Assembly (NCBI GenBank): GCA_021161545.1
Contig: JAGHAJ010000204.1
Span: 1-6,894 of the forward strand
From: Synergistota bacterium
Lineage (GTDB): Bacteria; Synergistota; JAGHAJ01
DNA: 6,894 nucleotides
Direction: 5' to 3'
Shown here: positions 1 to 6,274 of the stretch, in pieces
Position numbering within the stretch: the first letter of the stretch is position 1
Layout of the letters: every line of letters begins with the position of its first letter
Notes under the pieces: generated by a model
What the model saw: the letters and a program-made list of their open reading frames with translations, nothing else
Database searches by the model: none
What the model was told of the DNA's origin: nothing
Program-made: the position numbers and the translations under genes

Positions 1-49
1 AAACTGGGAAAACTAACGATATGTTCCACAGGTAAAAAACTTGGCTCAC
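1..49 (-). other. Possible 5' end of a further minus-strand gene, cut by the window edge
   Basis: Downstream of the pfkA stop, a GTG codon at 49-47 opens a frame that stays open to the window edge (16 codons), beginning MSQVFYLWNISLVF if GTG is read as Met. It is mildly hydrophobic. A weak GGAA stands about 10 bases upstream, inside the end of pfkA. A second GTG nearby opens another frame. The tight packing of the operon makes another gene here plausible, but the stretch is too short to identify a product or to choose the frame. I see no terminator hairpin between pfkA and the edge. Confidence 0.2.
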
Positions 50-54
50 AGTAG

Positions 55-1131
55 TCAAATTCCAAACGATGTTCCTATTTCTTTTGCATAGGTTACAAGT
101 TCTCCATTGGGGTCAACAAGTTTGTTGCCTCCAACAACCTTCTCCATCGGTATAGGTACTACTCTATCATTCTGCAAACACATAACTACACCAAAATTCC
201 CTTTAGCAACTTCATTTATTGCAGCTACACCGTATCTTGTAGCCAATATTCTATCAAACGGCACAGGTGTTCCTCCCCGCTGCAGATGTCCAAGGACCGT
301 AACCCTTGTCTCTATACCGGTTTCCATTTCTATCTCCTCTGCTACCCAGTTGCCAATTCCTCCCAGCTTCTTCCTACCATCAAAGGTAGTTTTATACACC
401 GGACTACCTCCCTCAGGATATGCACCCTCTGCTACCACTACAATACTGAAGTTCTTTTTTTCCTCTACCCTCTGCAAAATCTTCTTACATACTCTATCCA
501 CCTTAAAGGGTATTTCAGGTATAAGAATAACATCGGCACCACCAGCTATACCTGCACCAAGGGCAATCCACCCCGCCTCCCTACCCATCACTTCAAGCAC
601 CATCACCCTATGATGGGACTCAGCTGTGGTGTGCAATTTATCTATTGCCTCCGTTGCTGTAAGTAGTGCAGATTCATACCCAAATGTCACATCCGTTGCA
701 AGGAGGTCATTATCTATGGTTTTGGGAACACCAACTACGGGCATACCCTTCTGGTAAAACCTATACCCTATGGATTGACTACCATCACCTCCTATAACGA
801 TAAGTGCATCAAGAGCAGCTCTGCGAAAGTTCTCCATACACTCATCAGAACGGTCCTCATACACAACCTCATCTCCTTTCTCAACCGGATACGCAAATGG
901 GTTATCCCTGTTAGTGGTACCAAGTATTGTCCCACCCCTCGGCAAAATACCAGAAACATCTCTACTCTTGAGCTCTCTGAACAATCCATGAATTAAACCA
1001 CCAAATCCATTCTCTATACCCACTATTTCCATACCATGTTCCATAATCCCCGCTTTCGTAATCGCCCTTATTACCGCATTTAGCCCCGGACAGTCCCCAC
1101 CGCCTGTTAATACACCTACCCTTCTAACCAT
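55..1131 (-). CDS. pfkA: 6-phosphofructokinase, group III type (ATP-type Gly, PPi-type Lys)
   Basis: This cytoplasmic glycolytic enzyme phosphorylates fructose 6-phosphate to fructose 1,6-bisphosphate. In the 358-residue form, visible motifs are the N-terminal phosphate loop TGGGDCPGLNA (9-19), GGTILGTTNRD (66-76), GGDGS (114-118), the catalytic PKTIDND (136-142), MGR (182-184), PEIPF, and the sugar-phosphate-binding LGHLQRGG (280-287). Gly117 in GGDGS is the residue usual in ATP-dependent enzymes, whereas PPi enzymes carry Asp there. Lys137 in PKTIDND is usual in PPi enzymes and in the group III ATP enzymes. ATP as donor is therefore the better guess, but it is inferred. The open frame extends to an ATG at 1140, but GGGAGG abuts that codon, while it lies 9 bases from the ATG at 1131, which also overlaps the comEC stop as TGATG. 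I therefore start it at 1131. It is the last complete gene of the minus-strand operon. Confidence 0.95.
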   Translation of the reverse strand: MVRRVGVLTGGGDCPGLNAVIRAITKAGIMEHGMEIVGIENGFGGLIHGLFRELKSRDVSGILPRGGTILGTTNRDNPFAYPVEKGDEVVYEDRSDECMENFRRAALDALIVIGGDGSQSIGYRFYQKGMPVVGVPKTIDNDLLATDVTFGYESALLTATEAIDKLHTTAESHHRVMVLEVMGREAGWIALGAGIAGGADVILIPEIPFKVDRVCKKILQRVEEKKNFSIVVVAEGAYPEGGSPVYKTTFDGRKKLGGIGNWVAEEIEMETGIETRVTVLGHLQRGGTPVPFDRILATRYGVAAINEVAKGNFGVVMCLQNDRVVPIPMEKVVGGNKLVDPNGELVTYAKEIGTSFGI

Positions 1132-2909
1132 CAAAACCATCCTCCCTTCAGCTTAACAGCCCAACTCACATCAACGGGCATCTTTACGCCGTTTATGAAG
1201 ACCCTACCATCTGGTAACACATCCACTTTTATTCTACCACTTCTTACGCTCAAGCTACCAACCTTTTTCAGACCCACCTTGCCAAGCCTCACAATCGGAT
1301 AGCTACTAACCCTACGCATATTACTCACCACAAGCGCATCTTTCATAAACGGCATACCCACCATAACGGTAAAATAACGAGTATTCCCCAAGTGAACAAT
1401 CCTTATGTATCCAAATTCACTACAGAGCAAAAACACACCAAGACCTAAAAGACCAATAGAAACAAACTTTACATAGCGAAATCTGGAAGATCTCCACAAA
1501 AAAAGCAAGAAGATACCCGCATAAAATACCACCACAATCCACACGGAAAACACCGGCACAGAAAGACTAAAACCATGCACATCATACAGAAACCGCAGCA
1601 CATCAAGCATGAATTTTGACACAACATCAACCACAAAGAGCAAGATATTCCCCAATGTAGCACTAACAAGCCCCAGAACTTCACCCAGAATACCTATTGG
1701 TATTATTACAGTAGAAACCATAGGAACAACTAATATATTTGCAGGCACAGAAAGAAGGTTATAGAAGTTAAAGAAATATAGCACAAATGGCAAAGAAGAC
1801 AGCTGTGCAATAAAAAGCACCTTTAGAAATATCCACACACCTCTTCCAGAAGTAAGATAGGGCATACAATAAAGCAGAAAGAAGGTTACAATAAATGATA
1901 AGACAAACCCTGCATCCATCCACGCAAAAGGGTTTATAAACAAAAACACTAACCCTGCAAGTCCCAATATGTTCACACCATTATATCTATCACCTCTCCA
2001 CCAAGAAAGCAAAAACACAACACCCATGACTACAGACCTGAATACCGATGGTACAAATCCAACGAACAGAAGGTAAAAAATGAGAAACAAAGAGGCAACC
2101 ACAAGTCTATACCATAACGGTAATAAAAACAGTGAGGTAAGAAGTAAAACAAAAGACACAATAATGCCTACATGCAACCCAGATATAGCAAGAATATGGC
2201 CAAGTCCTAGTCTGTAAAACAGCATCCTGACGTTATCAGACAAAGAGCCCTTATCCCCTACAGTAACAGAAAGTAGAAGTGCAGCAGTATCCTCTCCCAT
2301 ATGCTCCTTTACAAAAGTAGATATCCTATGCCTAAGCTCTGACAAAAAACCAAGACGCTTTCTTCCAATCACCATAATATACCTGCTTGAAGAGACACTC
2401 ATAGAGAAGAATACCATCTTACCCCAGTAATGGTATCTGTAATTGAACTGATAATCTGTTTCCGGTTCTTGCAGAAGCCTAAACTTTCCCTTCAAAAGAA
2501 TGCAATTTCCTTCCTTGAGGTGAAGACCCTTTGGAAAAAACAAGACCGTTTTTACACCCACATCTTTACTTCTACCTTTGTATCTCACCCAGTATGGCAG
2601 AATCAACGCCCTCTGCTTCCCAAAAACCTTTCTTACAACTCCGTAGGAGAGAACATATTTATTGAGGTAGTAAGAAAGGTTTGGAGGTATGAAAAATGTC
2701 ACCCACACACAGGCAATAAGGAAAAATATAGCAAACACCAGTGCACCAGAGAGTATATGGTGTTCCAGGAGAAGAGAAAAGAGCAGAAATCCACCCACAA
2801 AAGCCATGGCAAAAAATACATAAAGCACATTAACAGGAAAGTGGTAGAAATATATCGCCCCTGCAAGAAATGAAATAAACAGAAAAAACAGGGGGTATCT
2901 GCCTACCAT
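1131..2909 (-). CDS. comEC: ComEC/Rec2-family DNA uptake channel, lacking the C-terminal metallo-beta-lactamase-like domain
   Basis: ComEC is the inner-membrane channel that takes one strand of transforming DNA into the cytoplasm. The 592-residue product starts with several hydrophobic segments (about 5-75). A soluble, probably extracytoplasmic region follows (about 80-190), where DUF4131/OB-like sequence sits in the family. The polytopic competence domain covers about 205-475. Its hallmarks are the HILAISGLH signature (238-246), PSVFRSVVMG (287-296), NPFAWMDAGFVLSF (326-339) and the helix around VPANILVVPM (388-397). After a last hydrophobic stretch (about 480-496), only about 95 residues remain. 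They contain no HxHxDH metal motif, whereas full ComEC proteins of about 750 residues carry a lactamase-like domain there. No lactamase fragment follows, because pfkA overlaps the stop. The ATG directly abuts the comEA stop with only a close AAGG upstream, which suggests translation by coupling. The gene order comEA-comEC is the usual one. Confidence 0.92.
   Translation of the reverse strand: MVGRYPLFFLFISFLAGAIYFYHFPVNVLYVFFAMAFVGGFLLFSLLLEHHILSGALVFAIFFLIACVWVTFFIPPNLSYYLNKYVLSYGVVRKVFGKQRALILPYWVRYKGRSKDVGVKTVLFFPKGLHLKEGNCILLKGKFRLLQEPETDYQFNYRYHYWGKMVFFSMSVSSSRYIMVIGRKRLGFLSELRHRISTFVKEHMGEDTAALLLSVTVGDKGSLSDNVRMLFYRLGLGHILAISGLHVGIIVSFVLLLTSLFLLPLWYRLVVASLFLIFYLLFVGFVPSVFRSVVMGVVFLLSWWRGDRYNGVNILGLAGLVFLFINPFAWMDAGFVLSFIVTFFLLYCMPYLTSGRGVWIFLKVLFIAQLSSLPFVLYFFNFYNLLSVPANILVVPMVSTVIIPIGILGEVLGLVSATLGNILLFVVDVVSKFMLDVLRFLYDVHGFSLSVPVFSVWIVVVFYAGIFLLFLWRSSRFRYVKFVSIGLLGLGVFLLCSEFGYIRIVHLGNTRYFTVMVGMPFMKDALVVSNMRRVSSYPIVRLGKVGLKKVGSLSVRSGRIKVDVLPDGRVFINGVKMPVDVSWAVKLKGGWF
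1141..1146 (-). promoter_or_regulatory. Ribosome binding site that decides the pfkA start
   Basis: On the minus strand, GGGAGG is followed immediately by ATG (1140) and, after 9 bases, by a second in-frame ATG (1131). Only the second has workable Shine-Dalgarno spacing. The site lies inside the last codons of comEC (the Gly-Gly-Trp-Phe end), so pfkA translation is probably coupled to comEC. Confidence 0.75.
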
Positions 2910-3506
2910 TTACCTTACTACTACAAACGGTAATATCTTTTTCAGTTTCTTTTCACCTATACCTCTGACCCTAATCAGCTCCTGAGGAGAACGAAAAACA
3001 CCATGTGTATTACGATACTCCACTATTCTCTGTGCTATCTTTGGACCCACACCAGGGAGTTTCTTTAGTTCCTCTACGGAAGCCGCATTTATATCTATCT
3101 TACCAGAACTTAAAGGTGAAAGCTTCTTGTGCGATGAAATCTTAACACTACTACCACTATAGCCCTTCGGGACAGTTATTTTCTCTCCATCTCGCAGCTT
3201 TCTTGCAAGGTTAAGGCCCTTTACATCGGCACCTGGTAGAAAACCACCGGCGTAATCCACAAGCTCATACAGTCTGGTACCAGGTCTCACCTTATAGACT
3301 CCTGGAACCTTCACTGCCCCAACGATATATACAGTCATAAGAGTAGAGGTAGAAACCTGATCCTCAGGGTGGGTCTTTGCAGCACCAGCAGTTGTTGCTT
3401 TCACAGTAAAGTTAGGAGCATACCTATTAATCATATAGTAAACAAATGCTACCCCTATAATAATTAAGGATACAGATGCAATAGCAATTAGTTGTCTCTT
3501 GTTCAT
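2910..3506 (-). CDS. comEA: ComEA-type competence DNA receptor (membrane anchor, SLBB, helix-hairpin-helix)
   Basis: ComEA is a membrane-anchored receptor that binds double-stranded DNA outside the cytoplasmic membrane and passes it to ComEC. The 198-residue protein has a short positive start (MNKRQ) and one transmembrane anchor at about 6-25. A polar linker rich in Thr/Ala/Ser follows (about 30-56). Next is a SLBB domain at about 58-113 (VYIVGAVKVPGVY, then AGG, ending in KITVPKGY). The C-terminus is a tandem helix-hairpin-helix DNA-binding domain at about 137-198, with INAASVEEL, hairpin LPGVGPKIA (150-158) and second hairpin VRGIGEKKL (180-188). Length and domain order match Gram-positive-type ComEA. 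The ATG overlaps the rmlA stop as ATGA, and an AAGGTGA ribosome binding site sits about 7 bases upstream. The comEC start follows the TAA stop without a gap. Confidence 0.95.
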   Translation of the reverse strand: MNKRQLIAIASVSLIIIGVAFVYYMINRYAPNFTVKATTAGAAKTHPEDQVSTSTLMTVYIVGAVKVPGVYKVRPGTRLYELVDYAGGFLPGADVKGLNLARKLRDGEKITVPKGYSGSSVKISSHKKLSPLSSGKIDINAASVEELKKLPGVGPKIAQRIVEYRNTHGVFRSPQELIRVRGIGEKKLKKILPFVVVR

Positions 3507-4567
3507 TCCAATCTCACCTTACTCTTATCCCCTATGATAAATTCAAGCACCCGTGGTTTTTGTCCGCTCCTTAGGATCTGAACATCCCTACCCACTATGC
3601 TTGCTGATATCCTACCGACAATATCTCTTATCTTAGTCCCACTCATAATAACACTATAATCTATCTCGCTGTTCTCAATACTCACATTATCACCTACAGA
3701 GGTAAAGGGCCCTATAAAGGCATCCCTTATCACACTTCCTTCACCGATAAATGCAGGCCCCAGTATAGTACTATGCCTAACAACAGCACCTTTCCCTATG
3801 ACAACCTTACCTATAATGCCACTCTCCTCATCAACATCTCCCTGAACATCCGAATCCATACCCTCAAGAATAAATCTGTTTGCTTCCAAGAGGTCTCCCG
3901 GCTTACCGGTATCTTTCCACCACCCTTTCACAATATAACCTTTTACTTTCGCGTTCCTATCTATCAATCCCTGTATAGCATCCGTTATCTCTAACTCCCC
4001 TCTCCACGAGGGCTTAAGCCCATTGATTACATCAAATATCCTGTTGCTAAATATATACACACCTATTATAGCCAAATTACTTTTAGGTTCCTTTGGTTTC
4101 TCAACAACCCTCAAAATTCTATCGCCCTCCATCTCAGCAACACCAAATGCACGAGGGTCTTCAACAGGTGTTAAAAGAACAAGAGCATCATACCTGTGTT
4201 CTTCAAACATCTTCACAAACCCTTCCAACGACGCCTTTATGAGGTTATCCCCCAAAAACATGAGGAAACTATCATCCCCTATAAACTCCTCAGACACCTT
4301 AACCGCATGCGCAAGCCCAAGAGCCCTCTCCTGAACTATATAGCTTATACTTATACCCCACCTACTACCACCACCAACCTTTTCCCTTATCTCACCACCA
4401 TTCGGCCCAATAACAAGCCCTATCTCCCTTATACCCGCCTCAACCAGTTTTTCGATAGCATAAAAAATCACAGGTTTATTCACAACTGGAACAAGTGGCT
4501 TTGCAAAGGAAAAAGTTATGGGTCTAAGCCTTGTACCCTCTCCTGCACAAAGTATCAATCCCTTCAT
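3503..4567 (-). CDS. rmlA: Glucose-1-phosphate thymidylyltransferase-like nucleotidyltransferase, long form with left-handed beta-helix
   Basis: This family couples a sugar 1-phosphate to an NTP, giving a nucleotide sugar and pyrophosphate. The overall architecture best matches the long form of glucose-1-phosphate thymidylyltransferase (dTTP + glucose 1-phosphate to dTDP-glucose). In the 354-residue form, the N-terminal Rossmann-like domain shows the nucleotide loop GEGTRLRP (9-16), Lys23 in AKPLVPV, LGDN (105-108) with the metal-binding Asp107, EKP (156-158), GELEITDAI (190-198) and WWKDTG (216-221). From about 250 on, hexapeptide-like repeats (IIGKVVIGKGAVV, GPAFIGEGSVI, GPFTSVGDNV) indicate a left-handed beta-helix. 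The open frame runs 20 codons further upstream, but those codons overlap the miaB end and encode nothing family-like. MKGLILCAG is the canonical start and has GGGAGGTG 7 bases upstream. The exact sugar and nucleotide are uncertain, since related long-form enzymes make other products. No other rml gene is visible. Confidence 0.88.
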   Translation of the reverse strand: MKGLILCAGEGTRLRPITFSFAKPLVPVVNKPVIFYAIEKLVEAGIREIGLVIGPNGGEIREKVGGGSRWGISISYIVQERALGLAHAVKVSEEFIGDDSFLMFLGDNLIKASLEGFVKMFEEHRYDALVLLTPVEDPRAFGVAEMEGDRILRVVEKPKEPKSNLAIIGVYIFSNRIFDVINGLKPSWRGELEITDAIQGLIDRNAKVKGYIVKGWWKDTGKPGDLLEANRFILEGMDSDVQGDVDEESGIIGKVVIGKGAVVRHSTILGPAFIGEGSVIRDAFIGPFTSVGDNVSIENSEIDYSVIMSGTKIRDIVGRISASIVGRDVQILRSGQKPRVLEFIIGDKSKVRLE

Positions 4568-4571
4568 AAAT

Positions 4572-5879
4572 CTACACCTCCCGTTCGCCAATGATATAAA
4601 AGCTATAAGCCTCAAGGAGTCTGACATTCACAAAGTTACCAATCAGGCTCTCGTCTCCCGGAAAAACAACTGTAACATTTTCTTCTGTCCTGCCCTGAAG
4701 CATTCCTCTATGTTTAGGAGCAACCCCATCCACCAAGACCTTTTCAACCCTTTTTAACCTCTTTTTGTTGTTTCTCAAAGAGCTCTCTGCAAGAAGTCTG
4801 TTAAGCATTCTTAATCTACACCTCTTTATCTCATGCGATACCTGTTTATCCATGTGGGCAGCCACCGTACCCGGCCTTGGGGAATAAATAGCAGTAAAAC
4901 CCATGTCAAACCCAAATTCCCTCACCGCATCAAGCGTAAGGGCAAAATCCTCATCACTCTCTCCCGGAAAACCCACAATAAGGTCTGTAGTCAAACCCAT
5001 TTTGGGAAACCGCTCTTTGAGTTTTCTCACGAGGGTCCTGTACTGCTGCATGGTATATCCCCTATTCATTGCCTTTAATATCCTATCCGAACCAGATTGC
5101 AAAGGTAAATGGAAATTTCTACACACATGTTTAGAGTTTGCTATAACAGAAATAAGCCCATCATCAAAATCCCTCGGATAAGATGTTGTATACCTTACCC
5201 ATACATCATTAGATACTGTTTTATCCACCTCAGAAAGGAGCTTCGCAAAGCTGTAATCGTAAGGTAAATCCTTTCCATAAGAATTGACATTCTGGCCAAG
5301 AAGCGTTATCTCCTTATATCCCGCACGAACCAGCTCTTCCACCTCTTTCAAGATATCCTCCGGTTTTCTGCTCCTCTCTCTACCACGTGTGTATGGAACT
5401 ATGCAATATGTACAAAACTTATTGCAACCGTAGATAATATTCACCCACGCCTTAAAGCTACTCTCCCTGTGCACAGGCAAACCCTCAGGGATACCACCCT
5501 CAAGGTCAACCTCTACTACACGTTCTCCCTTATAAACCCTGTGCAAAACATCCAGTAACTTCCATTCTCCAACGGTACCAAGGACAAAAGAGACATTTTC
5601 AAACCTATCCAGAATGGTAGCTCCTGCCTCCTGAGCTACACAACCCAATATACCTACAATCCTATCAGGACATTTTACCTTCCACCTCCCAATCATACTG
5701 TAAACCTTGTTTTCAGACTTTTGCCTCACTGCACATGTATTCAGAAGGAGGATGTTTGCATCTTTCTCATCCTGCACGCGTATGTACCCAGCATCCTCCA
5801 GTATTCCCACTATTCTTTCTGTGTCTGCAAGATTCATCTGACAGCCAAATGTCTTTATATAAAACCTCTTTTCCGGCAT
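4572..5879 (-). CDS. miaB: tRNA-2-methylthio-N6-dimethylallyladenosine synthase (MiaB)
   Basis: MiaB is a cytoplasmic radical-SAM methylthiotransferase that adds a methylthio group to i6A37 of tRNAs reading codons that begin with U. The 435-residue protein has the full family architecture. The N-terminal UPF0004 domain contributes three Cys for the auxiliary iron-sulfur cluster: Cys13 in FGCQMN, Cys49 in NTCAVR and Cys80 in GCVAQ. The radical-SAM CxxxCxxC is at Cys152, Cys156 and Cys159, followed by IVPYTRGRERSR. Further conserved pieces are LGQNVNSYG, HLPLQSGSDRIL and TTDLIVGFPGES. A C-terminal TRAM RNA-binding domain spans about 375-435. NTCAVR together with FGCQMNLADTE favours MiaB over MtaB or RimO. 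The ATG at 5879 has AGGGGTG 5 bases upstream and an extended -10 promoter just before it, so miaB is the promoter-proximal gene of the operon. No miaA is present in the window. Confidence 0.96.
   Translation of the reverse strand: MPEKRFYIKTFGCQMNLADTERIVGILEDAGYIRVQDEKDANILLLNTCAVRQKSENKVYSMIGRWKVKCPDRIVGILGCVAQEAGATILDRFENVSFVLGTVGEWKLLDVLHRVYKGERVVEVDLEGGIPEGLPVHRESSFKAWVNIIYGCNKFCTYCIVPYTRGRERSRKPEDILKEVEELVRAGYKEITLLGQNVNSYGKDLPYDYSFAKLLSEVDKTVSNDVWVRYTTSYPRDFDDGLISVIANSKHVCRNFHLPLQSGSDRILKAMNRGYTMQQYRTLVRKLKERFPKMGLTTDLIVGFPGESDEDFALTLDAVREFGFDMGFTAIYSPRPGTVAAHMDKQVSHEIKRCRLRMLNRLLAESSLRNNKKRLKRVEKVLVDGVAPKHRGMLQGRTEENVTVVFPGDESLIGNFVNVRLLEAYSFYIIGEREV
4575..4582 (-). promoter_or_regulatory. 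Ribosome binding site that decides the rmlA start
   Basis: GGGAGGTG on the minus strand is almost fully complementary to the 16S rRNA tail and lies 7 bases before the ATG at 4567. It is embedded in the last sense codons of miaB (Arg-Glu-Val), just before the TAG stop. This rules against the longer open frame that begins at 4627 and points to coupling with miaB. Confidence 0.85.
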
Positions 5880-5884
5880 TCTTA

Positions 5885-5906
5885 CACCCCTAAAACTATT
5901 ATACCA
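5885..5906 (-). promoter_or_regulatory. Extended -10 promoter and ribosome binding site of the miaB-rmlA-comEA-comEC-pfkA operon
   Basis: On the minus strand TGGTATAAT (5906-5898) is a perfect extended -10 element (TGnTATAAT). At 17 bases upstream the -35 position holds AGTAAA (5926-5921), a poor match, as expected for extended -10 promoters. Transcription would start near 5892-5890, giving a leader of only about a dozen bases with the AGGGGTG ribosome binding site (5891-5885) at its very 5' end. No other promoter of similar quality was noticed between the five genes. Confidence 0.7.
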
Positions 5907-5986
5907 TAACTTACACCAGCTTTACTCCTACTCCGCTCAACCATCCAAATTACAACAAAATGGTGATGCAAATTTCTATCTCTATA

Positions 5987-6019
5987 TGGTAAAATTGCCA
6001 GAGCATACTATCAGGGGGT
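5987..6019 (+). promoter_or_regulatory. Extended -10 promoter and ribosome binding site of purS-purQ
   Basis: TGGTAAAAT at 5987-5995 fits an extended -10 element (TGn plus TAAAAT, one mismatch to TATAAT). The -35 position 17 bases upstream (5967-5972, TGCAAA) is weak. Transcription would begin near 6002, leaving a leader of about 24 bases. That is too short for a riboswitch. AGGGGGT (6013-6019) lies 6 bases before the purS ATG and is the ribosome binding site. Confidence 0.6.
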
Positions 6020-6025
6020 ATCAAA

Positions 6026-6274
6026 ATGGTAAAGGTCAAGCTACTTATAACTCTAAAAGAGGGAATATTAGACGCCCAGGGAAAGACCATAAAGGGGTCA
6101 TTAGCAAATCTGGGATACAAAAATGTAAAGGATGTTAAAGTAGGAAAGATACTGGAACTGTACATAGACGCAAAGGATAGCGAAGAAGCCATCAAGATGA
6201 CAAAGGAGATGGCCAAAAAGCTGCTTGTAAACCCCATTATGGAAGACTACTCAATAGAGGTAGATGAATCATGA
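6026..6274 (+). CDS. purS: Phosphoribosylformylglycinamidine synthase subunit PurS
   Basis: PurS is the small subunit of the three-part FGAM synthase (PurS, PurQ, PurL), which converts FGAR, glutamine and ATP to FGAM in purine synthesis. In the family it is a dimer thought to help transfer ammonia from PurQ to PurL. The 82-residue product has the usual length. It shows the typical pattern: a first strand [16 protein letters not shown], a helix [12 protein letters not shown], a strand [11 protein letters not shown], a helix around [15 protein letters not shown], and the ending [11 protein letters not shown]. The start is well supported by AGGGGGT at 6 bases. Its stop overlaps the purQ start as ATGA, so the two subunits are translationally coupled. 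Confidence 0.95.
   Translation: MVKVKLLITLKEGILDAQGKTIKGSLANLGYKNVKDVKVGKILELYIDAKDSEEAIKMTKEMAKKLLVNPIMEDYSIEVDES

Noticed and set aside
1-54. Terminator after pfkA
   Set aside because: A run of T occurs on the operon strand (AGTTTTTTACC), but no GC-rich stem precedes it.
107-613. 168-codon plus-strand open frame opposite pfkA
   Set aside because: It is antisense to well-conserved PFK motifs, its Pro/Ser/Thr-rich translation resembles no family, and no ribosome binding site was seen.
2430-2873. 147-codon plus-strand open frame opposite comEC
   Set aside because: It lies wholly antisense to comEC, has no recognisable domain, and has Lys/His-rich low-information composition. It is a shadow of the real gene.
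4023-4594. Overlapping plus-strand open frames opposite rmlA
   Set aside because: They are antisense to catalytic motifs of rmlA and have no independent support.
5947-5975. AAATT/AATTT inverted pair as an operator
   Set aside because: The arms are only 5 bases, AT-rich and 19 bases apart, so the pair is expected by chance in this composition.
5880-6025. Possible purine riboswitch or small RNA between miaB and purS
   Set aside because: The expected purS leader is only about 24 bases, and the remaining space is taken by the two promoters. No long stem or aptamer-like conserved core was seen.
5950-6237. 95-codon minus-strand open frame antisense to purS
   Set aside because: It covers the purS coding region and its promoter. 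The hydrophobic Ser/Phe-rich product is what reading the complement of a Lys/Glu-rich gene gives.
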